Assembly: GCA_025453735.1 (NCBI GenBank) | Contig: JALOPY010000145.1 | Coordinates: 1-6,518 of the forward strand | DNA from: a bacterium | GTDB lineage: Bacteria > Zhuqueibacterota > Zhuqueibacteria > Thermofontimicrobiales > Thermofontimicrobiaceae | Direction of reading: 5' to 3' | Length of the DNA: 6,518 bases | Shown: piece by piece, positions 1 to 5,268 of the stretch | Numbering within the stretch: position 1 is the stretch's first letter | Layout: the number at the start of each line of letters is the position of its first letter | Program-made: the position numbers and the translations under genes | Notes under the pieces: model-generated | The model's input: the letters and a program-made list of their open reading frames with translations, nothing else | The model's database searches: none | Told to the model about the DNA's origin: nothing

Positions 1-854
1 TCATCCGCCACGAAACCATAAGAGCCGCAGAAGTAATCTTCAGTGCCGGTGCCACAAATGGTTGGAAATTCTTTGTCGCCATCGATGAAAAATTTAATCT
101 CGCCTTCGCCCCACCAGCCACTATTATTCGATCCCCAGCACATATAAGTGCCGACATAATGCCCCCAGCCTTTCACGCCATCGAGAATTGTGTACACATC
201 TTTATATTGCACTGGATTGACCCGCCGAAATTGGGCATGAAAATATGCGGCATCTTCGGGCACATCTGTCAAGGTATAATTGATTTGATAGTACAGCGTC
301 ATTTTGTTGTCATCCAGGTTTTCCATCGTGATTTTGCAGGATTTGCGGAACGGCATCACCCAATAACAATTGAACGCGCTGCCAGGGTTGACACAAACGG
401 GCAACGAGCTGACCTGGGCAAATTTGCCCCAGCCACAGGCAAAAAAATCGCCGACCGGAACTTCCACTGAAGGTTCTTTCTCGCCATCCCAATAAAATCG
501 CAGGATCGAAAACCGCCAATTGCCTGCCGGCGTCATCCAGATCTGTTGAATCGCACCAGCGCCTTGAATTTCAGCCAGAACATAGGTCTGTTTCGACTCA
601 ATAAAAATATAGGGCGAGACCTTCCAGCCCTGTCCCAGATCACGAGCGGCGTTTTTCGCCAGCCCATCGGTTGACATGCCGCCCTTGCCTTTTTCACCCG
701 TAATATTTTCAGGACTGATGGAGCGGGTTTTAGCTTTGGATAGCGTGGGGAGATTGCCCATGTTCAGGTAGAGACCGTCGAAGTTCGAGTTCTGGGCGTG
801 AAGAAAGGAGAATAAAAGCAAGAAGAACAAAATGAAAGCTATGGATTTGTACAT
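1..854 (-). CDS. Secreted DUF2961 / glycoside hydrolase family 172 protein (partial, C-terminus beyond left edge)
   Basis: The 284 visible residues begin at an ATG whose complement is 852-854, with a GGAGGG ribosome binding site six bases upstream. The reading frame is still open at position 1. Residues 1-20 form a Sec signal peptide: MYK, then a hydrophobic run rich in F and L, ending LHA before Q21, so the protein is exported. Residues 44-60 carry the DUF2961 N-terminal signature (RSISPEN, then TGEKGKGGM). Residues 249-279 hold the family hallmark: GEGE, then FIDGD, then ICGTGTEDYFCGSYG. Glu252 and Glu272 sit where I recall the catalytic glutamate pair of characterised GH172 enzymes. Known GH172 members act on alpha-fructofuranosides and alpha-D-arabinofuranosides, but many are uncharacterised, so the substrate is open. 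Family members usually exceed 350 residues, so roughly the last quarter is missing. It is transcribed divergently from the ThuA-led cluster. Family call is secure; specificity is not. Confidence 0.93.
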   Translation of the reverse strand, partial: MYKSIAFILFFLLLFSFLHAQNSNFDGLYLNMGNLPTLSKAKTRSISPENITGEKGKGGMSTDGLAKNAARDLGQGWKVSPYIFIESKQTYVLAEIQGAGAIQQIWMTPAGNWRFSILRFYWDGEKEPSVEVPVGDFFACGWGKFAQVSSLPVCVNPGSAFNCYWVMPFRKSCKITMENLDDNKMTLYYQINYTLTDVPEDAAYFHAQFRRVNPVQYKDVYTILDGVKGWGHYVGTYMCWGSNNSGWWGEGEIKFFIDGDKEFPTICGTGTEDYFCGSYGFVAD

Positions 855-860
855 TTACGA

Positions 861-866
861 CCCTCC
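861..866 (-). promoter_or_regulatory. Ribosome binding site of the GH172 gene
   Basis: On the minus strand this reads GGAGGG, six bases before the ATG. It fixes the start codon and shows that this organism uses strong Shine-Dalgarno sites. Confidence 0.8.
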
Positions 867-924
867 GCATAAGTTAGTTTGAGGTTTTGGGTTGATTAGA
901 ATTTTCATTGGATCATCAGTATGG

Positions 925-969
925 GATTAAATGTGACCATCACTTGCAAGGTGACGGTCAGATTTATTC
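925..969. repeat. Large imperfect palindrome made of two back-to-back 17-base elements
   Basis: TGACCATCAC (934-943) pairs with GTGACGGTCA (951-960) with one A-C mismatch across a 7-base loop. The pairing resumes outward with TTAAAT against ATTTA after one mismatch, reaching about 925 and 969. The centre, CTTGCAAG (943-950), is itself a perfect palindrome. Each half is a copy of one element: AAGTGATGGTCACATTT on the minus strand (945 to 929) and AGGTGACGGTCAGATTT on the plus strand (949-965). A third copy lies at 6197-6213. It would fall in the 5' leader of the GH172 transcript. It may be an operator, an RNA hairpin or a dispersed REP-like repeat; the sequence alone does not decide. Confidence 0.7.
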
Positions 970-974
970 ATCAT

Positions 975-1002
975 AATTTAGCTTTTTTATTTTAAGTGTC
1001 AA
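975..1002 (-). promoter_or_regulatory. Candidate sigma70-type promoter for the GH172 gene
   Basis: On the minus strand, TTGACA (1002-997) is a perfect -35 box. It is followed after 16 bases by TAAATT (980-975), which matches four of six bases of the -10 consensus. Transcription would start near 968, at the edge of the 925-969 palindrome, leaving a leader of about 115 bases. This is consensus matching in AT-rich DNA, and the -10 box is weak. Confidence 0.35.
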
Positions 1003-1062
1003 GCATAAAATTTAATATTGAAAAAATCACAACTATAAAATGAAGCAAATTGATTTTTTCCC

Positions 1063-1090
1063 TTGATTCTTATTTTTGTTTTGTTAGATT
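1063..1090 (+). promoter_or_regulatory. Weak candidate promoter for the ThuA-led cluster
   Basis: TTGATT (1063-1068) and TAGATT (1085-1090) are 16 bases apart, each matching four of six consensus bases. It lies about 100 bases before the ThuA start and upstream of the 1126-1150 hairpin, so that hairpin would be transcribed. Several other AT-rich hexamers nearby score about as well, including TATAAA at 1034-1039, which lacks a spaced -35 partner. Confidence 0.22.
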
Positions 1091-1120
1091 ATCTGCTTAT
1101 GTAACTTGAAATCGTTTGAA

Positions 1121-1155
1121 AAGCTTTCCGAATGTTCTAAACATTCGGAACGTTT
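1121..1155. repeat. Inverted repeat upstream of the ThuA gene
   Basis: TTCCGAATGT (1126-1135) and ACATTCGGAA (1141-1150) form a perfect 10-base-pair stem with a 5-base loop, TCTAA. After one mismatch, AAGC (1121-1124) can pair further with GTTT (1152-1155) with one G-U pair. It ends 28 bases before the GGGAG ribosome binding site of the 1190 gene. The run after the stem is mainly A, not T, so it is not an obvious intrinsic terminator. An operator for a dimeric repressor or a 5' leader hairpin is more likely. Confidence 0.65.
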
Positions 1156-1189
1156 AAAAAGAAAATTTTTTAAAAACCGGGAGCTATAA

Positions 1190-1951
1190 ATGCCAGCAAA
1201 GATCCATGTCACTATCTGGAACGAGTTCATTCATGAAAGGCAAGATGAAAAAGTTCGTGCAATTTACCCTCATGGAATACATCAATTGATTGCAGGATTT
1301 CTATCAAAACATCAGGGTATTGAAGCACGAACCGCAACGCTGGATCAACCGGAAAATGGTTTAACCGAATCAGTCGTGAATCAAACCGATGTACTCATCT
1401 GGTGGGGACATCAGGCGCATGACCAGGTGAGTGATGGCGTGGTCAGGCGAGTTCAAAATAAGGTATTGGAAGGGATGGGTCTAATCGTGCTCCATTCCGC
1501 GCATCATTCAAAAATTTTTCGAGCCTTAATGGGGACAAATTGCTCGCTGCGCTGGCGGGAAGCTGGCGAAAAAGAGCGACTGTGGAATATCGAGCCTGGA
1601 CACCCAATAGCAGAAGGAATTGGCGACTACATCGAATTGCCCCATGCTGAAATGTACGGCGAGCGATTCGATATTCCCGATCCGGATAAAGTAATTTTCA
1701 TCTCCTGGTTTGAAGGCGGCGAAGTGTTTCGCAGCGGCTGTTGCTGGGAGCGCGGTCATGGCAGGATTTTTTATTTTCGACCGGGACATGAAACGTACCC
1801 GATTTATCATCATGAGCAAATTCAAAAAGTGATCATCAATGCGGTACGGTGGGCAAAACCCAGGGTGATGATTGCGGATAAATGTCCAATGGCGGAACCT
1901 TTGGAAAAAATTCCAAAATACAAACCCCAAAATAAAAATAAATCTCAATAA
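1190..1951 (+). CDS. ThuA-family protein (trehalose-utilisation-like, glutamine-amidotransferase-like fold)
   Basis: A 253-residue cytoplasmic protein of the ThuA family, a class I glutamine amidotransferase-like fold linked to disaccharide and keto-sugar catabolism in rhizobia; the exact reaction is not settled for most members. The ATG follows GGGAG (1179-1183) by six bases. Family signatures are visible in order: VTIWNEF at 7-13 with HERQDEKVRAIYP just after, IWWGH at 70-74, LHSAHHSK at 101-108, HAEMYGE at 152-158, and the C-terminal RGHGRIFYFRPGHE at 188-201, followed by an amphipathic segment ending NAVRWA. There is no signal peptide. The length is normal for the family, but the last dozen residues (KYKPQNKNKSQ) are encoded by an A/C-rich low-complexity tract and look like an added tail. 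It is the first gene of the plus-strand cluster. Family call is strong; the substrate is unknown. Confidence 0.92.
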   Translation: MPAKIHVTIWNEFIHERQDEKVRAIYPHGIHQLIAGFLSKHQGIEARTATLDQPENGLTESVVNQTDVLIWWGHQAHDQVSDGVVRRVQNKVLEGMGLIVLHSAHHSKIFRALMGTNCSLRWREAGEKERLWNIEPGHPIAEGIGDYIELPHAEMYGERFDIPDPDKVIFISWFEGGEVFRSGCCWERGHGRIFYFRPGHETYPIYHHEQIQKVIINAVRWAKPRVMIADKCPMAEPLEKIPKYKPQNKNKSQ

Positions 1952-2084
1952 TCAAATATTCAAATTCCAAACTCTGAAAGTAGCATAAGTGAATGCAGCT
2001 TATCGGTTTTGGAAATTGAGTTTTCGAAAGTGTGTTTTATCCGCCAATAGTCGGACCGGTTTGTTATTTGATATTTGTCTATTG
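1905..2084. repeat. A/C-rich low-complexity tract and inverted counterpart between the ThuA and M28 genes
   Basis: From about 1905 to 1976 the plus strand is dominated by CAAA-like units and covers the 3' end and stop codon of the ThuA gene. From 2059 to 2084 the sequence is T/G-rich. Its reverse complement (CAATAGACAAATATCAAAT, then AACAAAC) aligns with CAATAATCAAATATTCAAAT and CCAAAC at 1946-1972, with a few mismatches and two one-base gaps. The arms enclose about 86 bases. CAAAT-type low-complexity arrays are, as I recall, common between genes in some environmental bacterial genomes. This may be a degenerate miniature element or such an array. No target-site duplication or transposase is visible. 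Confidence 0.5.
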
Positions 2085-2087
2085 GAG
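2084..2087 (+). promoter_or_regulatory. Ribosome binding site supporting the GTG start of the M28 gene
   Basis: GGAG lies nine bases before the in-frame GTG at 2097. The upstream in-frame GTG at 1989 has only a weak GAAAG before it, so this site favours the shorter protein. Confidence 0.55.
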
Positions 2088-2096
2088 CTTAACGCA

Positions 2097-3014
2097 GTGG
2101 ATCGCATTCAAAAATTAATCAAGCAGGTAGATCAAAAACATCTGGCAGACAGCTTATTTTTTCTGGCAAAAACGCTTCCCTGCCGAACGTTAAACTTTAC
2201 ATCGAAAGATCATCAGCAATGCACATTGTATGAAGCTGATGATTTTATCCAGGGAAAGCTGGAATCCTTTGGCTATCAAATCGAGAAAGAAGCTGTGCCA
2301 GTACAGGCGTTTGTCCCCGATTCTTTGGTTCCGCATGGCTTTCGGAAGCCGTTGCCGGATGAGCCGTGGTACACGGCTTTCAATTTATATGCTAAAAAGA
2401 CCGGAACAAAATATCCCGCTGAGCTTATCATTGCCCTGGCTCACAAGGATTCGCAAAGCTGGTTGGATTGCGCTCCGGGAGCTTATGATAATGCGGTGGG
2501 CACATCTGCCGTGATGGAGATCGCCCGGATTCTTAACAATTATGAATCCCAACGCTCGATCTGGTTTTTGTTCTGCAATGAAGAACACTGGCAATGGACA
2601 AGTGTAGTTGCGGCTCAAAATATCGCAAAATCAAGTTTCGATGTCGTCGCAGCATTGAACATCGATTCGATTGGCGGCAAATCCCAACAAAATAGTTTGG
2701 ACCAAAAATTGACCAATGTAACGCGCTATTCTACCAAAGCGGGTGAAAAGCTGGCTGATCTCATGGCAACGCTCAATCAAAAATACCAGATCGGACTGGA
2801 GCAGTCCCAATATTTCTGCGCGGAGCCAAATGATGATGACGGCTCATTTGTCAGGGCTGGCTTTCCAGCTTCGGTATTGAACATCGGCTCGTTTCCGTAT
2901 GCGGATCCAAATTATCATTCGACAAATGATAAACCTGAATTTGTTGATCTTGTAAATATGAAATTGGCAACGCAGCTTTCACTGGCGTTTTTAGTGCAAC
3001 TTGACCAAAAATAA
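2097..3014 (+). CDS. M28-family zinc metallopeptidase (aminopeptidase-like)
   Basis: A 305-residue protein of the M28 peptidase family: di-zinc aminopeptidases and related amidohydrolases, also including glutaminyl cyclase-like enzymes. With this start, all expected metal and catalytic positions are visible: His116 in AHKDSQ, Asp131 in PGAYDNAVGTSAV, the Glu162-Glu163 pair in LFCNEE, Asp190 in NIDSIGG and His274 in NYHSTND. The site therefore looks active. I chose the GTG at 2097 because GGAG precedes it by nine bases and the protein then starts MDRIQKLIKQVD, a typical amphipathic N-terminus. The frame is open back to a GTG at 1989, which would add 36 residues, but these lie in a repeat-like inserted segment and resemble neither a signal peptide nor an M28 domain. 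No signal peptide is seen, which is unusual because many M28 enzymes are exported. A cytoplasmic peptidase or deacylase role in the cluster is inferred. Confidence 0.88.
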   Translation: MDRIQKLIKQVDQKHLADSLFFLAKTLPCRTLNFTSKDHQQCTLYEADDFIQGKLESFGYQIEKEAVPVQAFVPDSLVPHGFRKPLPDEPWYTAFNLYAKKTGTKYPAELIIALAHKDSQSWLDCAPGAYDNAVGTSAVMEIARILNNYESQRSIWFLFCNEEHWQWTSVVAAQNIAKSSFDVVAALNIDSIGGKSQQNSLDQKLTNVTRYSTKAGEKLADLMATLNQKYQIGLEQSQYFCAEPNDDDGSFVRAGFPASVLNIGSFPYADPNYHSTNDKPEFVDLVNMKLATQLSLAFLVQLDQK

Positions 3015-3020
3015 ATTGCA

Positions 3021-3025
3021 GGAGG
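3021..3025 (+). promoter_or_regulatory. Strong Shine-Dalgarno sequence placed far from the transporter start
   Basis: GGAGG lies 41 bases before the ATG at 3067, too far for direct use, but four bases before a GTG at 3030. The transporter ATG itself is preceded only by AAAAATATTT, with no recognisable binding site. The GGAGG may serve a 14-codon leader frame (GTG 3030 to TGA 3072-3074) overlapping the transporter start. Confidence 0.45.
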
Positions 3026-3029
3026 AAAA

Positions 3030-3053
3030 GTGCTGTCCATAAAGGGTCAGCAC
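3030..3053 (+). promoter_or_regulatory. Intercistronic hairpin before the transporter gene
   Basis: GTGCTG (3030-3035) and CAGCAC (3048-3053) form a perfect six-base-pair stem with a 12-base loop; an inner CC/GG pairing is possible. It lies between GGAGG (3021-3025) and the transporter ATG (3067). No T-tract follows, so it is not an intrinsic terminator. It could modulate translation or mRNA stability. Confidence 0.4.
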
Positions 3054-3066
3054 TCCAAAAATATTT

Positions 3067-3957
3067 ATGGTTGAAGGAATGTTTTTAATTGTACTTACGG
3101 GATTGATCTGGTGCGCAAACGGCATCATTTTTAGTTACGCGGCGCGACGCTCCCTGGATTTCGTTTCAATTATGGTGATCGCTACTTTTTTGGGCTCCGC
3201 TTTGTGCTGGATTTTTTTGAGCGAACCGCACATGATTTTAAACGGAACAGCCGTCCGGTTCGGTGATCTGGCAGTGACCATGATCTCGTCCGGAATTCTC
3301 GGAACGGTCGGCGTCATTTTAATGCAGCGTGCCATGCGCCGCGGTCATCATGGCATCGTGTGGACGATCTCCCAATTTGCCCTGATCGTGCCGTTTCTTT
3401 TTGGCGTCATCGTTTTTCATGAGCCAACCACGTTGTTGAAAAACCTGGGACTTTTCTTCGTCCTGGCAAGCTTTCTCGCATTTGGATTGGGACAATCACA
3501 ATCGCAGCGACAACAAGATAAGTCGTTTCGGTTCTGGTTTCCGATGACACTCGTCGCATTTTTCATCCTGGGCATTCACCAGAGCATCACCCTGATTCCC
3601 GGCTACTGGAAGAATTGGGATGACGTCGCGAATCTTCGGGGCAGCTTGATTAACACTGGTTTTTTTATAAGCTATCTCATCGCGATAATTTTTTCTGCTC
3701 GGTTGCCCAATCGTGCTGAAATCAAGCTGGGTCTGGTGTCCGGAATTTTTGTTTTCATCAGCCCCATTACTCTTTTTGGAAGCATGGATTTATTGAAAAA
3801 AGCCAACCTGCTTTCGATGGTCTATCCACTGGCGGTTGGAATATGCATCATTGCATTCATTATTTACAGCGCCTTGTTTTTAAAAGAAAAATCATCGTTC
3901 AGCACATTGGCTGGAATCGTTGCAGGAATCGCAGGATTGATGTTAATCTCGTTTTGA
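3067..3957 (+). CDS. EamA/DMT-superfamily inner-membrane transporter
   Basis: A 296-residue, very hydrophobic protein with about ten predicted membrane helices, roughly at 3-23, 31-51, 68-88, 99-119, 125-142, 156-176, 195-212, 219-239, 248-270 and 278-296. This is the two-times-five-helix layout and length of drug/metabolite transporters with EamA domains. The first half ends near the charged loop QSQSQRQQDKSFR (143-155), and VFHEP at 116-120 resembles the end of helix 4 in that family. DMT carriers move small metabolites such as amino acids and sugars, in either direction, so substrate and direction cannot be assigned. The in-frame stop at 3040-3042 rules out a longer product, leaving ATG 3067 as the best start although its own ribosome binding site is poor. 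It is followed after 12 bases by the aminotransferase gene, so the two are very probably cotranscribed. Confidence 0.85.
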   Translation: MVEGMFLIVLTGLIWCANGIIFSYAARRSLDFVSIMVIATFLGSALCWIFLSEPHMILNGTAVRFGDLAVTMISSGILGTVGVILMQRAMRRGHHGIVWTISQFALIVPFLFGVIVFHEPTTLLKNLGLFFVLASFLAFGLGQSQSQRQQDKSFRFWFPMTLVAFFILGIHQSITLIPGYWKNWDDVANLRGSLINTGFFISYLIAIIFSARLPNRAEIKLGLVSGIFVFISPITLFGSMDLLKKANLLSMVYPLAVGICIIAFIIYSALFLKEKSSFSTLAGIVAGIAGLMLISF

Positions 3958-3969
3958 AAGGAATTATGA

Positions 3970-5211
3970 ATGGCTCAATTAGCCTGTCTTGGCGGAAAAC
4001 CGATTGCTCAAAATTGGCTGGAAAAAAATGAACTGAAATTTCGACCAGATTTAGAGCGAAAGTACCTTATGGAAGCGTATGACAGCGGCATCTGGGACGA
4101 CTGGCCTGGAATGGATTCCATGTCCGCCCGGTTTGAAAAGGAATGGGCAGCTTTCAACAGCTCAAATTTTTGTGCGCTATTGACCAATGGCACGCATACG
4201 CTGCAAGTTGCGTTGGAGACGCTGGATATCGGCGTTGGCGATGAAGTGATCGTTCCGGGACTCACCTGGCAGGCGACAGCCAGCGCGGTGTGCGACGTCA
4301 ATGCCGTACCGATAATTGTGGATATTGATCCGGAGACTTTGTGCATCGATCCTCAAAAAATTGAAGGAGCAATTACGCCCAATACTCGAGCGATCATTCC
4401 CGTTCATCTTTATCATCGTTTAGCTGACATGGACACGATTATGCAAATCGCTCGGAAACGCAATCTTTTTGTGATCGAAGATTGCGCGCATACCCATGGC
4501 TCGATCTGGAATGGAAAATCTGCTGGAACGATTGGAGATTTCGGCTCGTTCAGTTTTCAACGATCCAAATTGATCAATGCTGGCGAAGGCGGGGCTTTGC
4601 TGATGCAAAATGAAGATTATTACTGGAAGGTCGTTAGCCAGCGCAGTTGCGGCAGGGAAATGAAAGAAGGGATCAAAGTTCACAGCGGCAATTATCGAAT
4701 AACCAGCTTTCAATCTGCCATCTTGCTGGGAAAATTAGAGGCACATCGAACAAACGCTGCGATCATCGATCGTAATGGATTGGCGCTGGATCGAGCTATC
4801 GCCAACGCGCCTGGGGTGAAGCCATTGCGCAGGGACGGCCAAACTACCCGACAGTGCAGCTATGCTTTTGTATTTTTATTTAATCCAGATGCTTTTGATG
4901 GGATGGATGTCAAAACATTTCGCAAGGCGCTTTCAGCAGAATTAGGACTTCCGTTTGATACGACGTACACCCCGCTGGATCACAGTGAAGTGTATTACCC
5001 ACATACCAAAAAACGGCATCATCTGAACGAATTCTATAAAAAAGCAATTCATCCATCCCGCTGGGAATTGCCAGTTGCCAATGACATCTGGAAGCATAAA
5101 GCAGTTTTAACGCAGTGGAAAATTTTCGGCTGCCCGCCTGATCAGGCGCATTTTTTGACTGATGCAATTGTGAAGATTTATGAGAATCGTTATCAGTTAA
5201 TTGGGTTATGA
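3970..5211 (+). CDS. DegT/DnrJ/EryC1/StrS-family PLP-dependent aminotransferase
   Basis: A 413-residue, fold-type I PLP enzyme of the sugar aminotransferase family, whose members transfer an amino group from glutamate or glutamine to keto-sugars or keto-cyclitols. AAGGA (3958-3962) precedes the ATG by seven bases, and the transporter gene ends 12 bases upstream. Visible motifs are TNGTHTLQVAL at 72-82 (PLP phosphate loop), GDEVIVPGLTWQATASAV at 90-107, VDIDPETLCID at 117-127, IEDCAHTHGS at 169-178 with Asp171 for the pyridine nitrogen, and FSFQRSKLINAGEGGAL at 194-210 with Lys200 as the Schiff-base lysine. The catalytic residues are intact. The usual HLYG motif reads HLYHRLADM at 146-154, a change at a normally conserved glycine. 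The N-terminal ACLGGKP and SGIW segments are typical of the StrS/AHBA-synthase-like branch. Context suggests metabolism of an amino sugar or cyclitol; the exact keto substrate is unknown. Confidence 0.93.
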   Translation: MAQLACLGGKPIAQNWLEKNELKFRPDLERKYLMEAYDSGIWDDWPGMDSMSARFEKEWAAFNSSNFCALLTNGTHTLQVALETLDIGVGDEVIVPGLTWQATASAVCDVNAVPIIVDIDPETLCIDPQKIEGAITPNTRAIIPVHLYHRLADMDTIMQIARKRNLFVIEDCAHTHGSIWNGKSAGTIGDFGSFSFQRSKLINAGEGGALLMQNEDYYWKVVSQRSCGREMKEGIKVHSGNYRITSFQSAILLGKLEAHRTNAAIIDRNGLALDRAIANAPGVKPLRRDGQTTRQCSYAFVFLFNPDAFDGMDVKTFRKALSAELGLPFDTTYTPLDHSEVYYPHTKKRHHLNEFYKKAIHPSRWELPVANDIWKHKAVLTQWKIFGCPPDQAHFLTDAIVKIYENRYQLIGL

Positions 5212-5215
5212 ACCG

Positions 5216-5258
5216 AACGATTACCAAACATAAGAAGTTTGGTAATCGTTTTAATTTT
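5216..5258 (+). terminator. Strong stem-loop with T-rich tail between the aminotransferase and deacetylase genes
   Basis: AACGATTACCAAAC (5216-5229) and GTTTGGTAATCGTT (5237-5250) form a perfect 14-base-pair stem with a 7-base loop, ATAAGAA. TTAATTTT follows (5251-5258). It starts five bases after the aminotransferase stop and fits a rho-independent terminator with an interrupted U-tract. The deacetylase start follows only ten bases after the tail, with no room for a separate promoter between, so partial termination or an mRNA-stabilising role is likely. Confidence 0.75.
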
Positions 5259-5261
5259 GGA
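5257..5261 (+). promoter_or_regulatory. Ribosome binding site choosing the deacetylase start
   Basis: TTGGA ends seven bases before ATG 5269. The upstream in-frame TTG at 5239 lies inside the 3' arm of the terminator stem and has no binding site, so ATG 5269 is preferred. Confidence 0.5.
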
Positions 5262-5268
5262 AAATATT

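Larger units (their letters stand above)
855..1189. other. Divergent AT-rich intergenic region
   Basis: This spacer separates the minus-strand GH172 gene from the plus-strand ThuA gene. It is markedly AT-rich between about 960 and 1125 and holds no convincing gene on either strand. It contains a large palindrome (925-969), a candidate minus-strand promoter (975-1002), a weak candidate plus-strand promoter (1063-1090) and a second perfect hairpin (1126-1150). It is the likely control region for both transcription units. Confidence 0.7.

Noticed and set aside
159..470. 103-codon open frame on the plus strand
   Set aside because: It is antisense to the GH172 gene, whose minus-strand translation carries the family's diagnostic motifs; the plus-strand translation shows no domain.
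1526..1948. 140-codon open frame on the minus strand
   Set aside because: It is antisense to the ThuA gene, has no ribosome binding site and no recognisable motif.
2230..2618. Open frames of 94 (plus) and 77 (minus) codons
   Set aside because: Both lie inside the M28 gene, whose frame carries all metal-binding motifs.
3273..3282. GTGACCATGA resembling part of the 929-945 element
   Set aside because: It lies inside the transporter coding sequence and matches only part of the core; probably chance.
4008..4713. Several 79-112 codon open frames on the minus strand
   Set aside because: They are shadows of the aminotransferase gene without start signals or domains.
4910..5227. 105-codon open frame on the minus strand
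   Set aside because: It is antisense to the aminotransferase 3' end, crosses into the terminator stem and has no homology signal.
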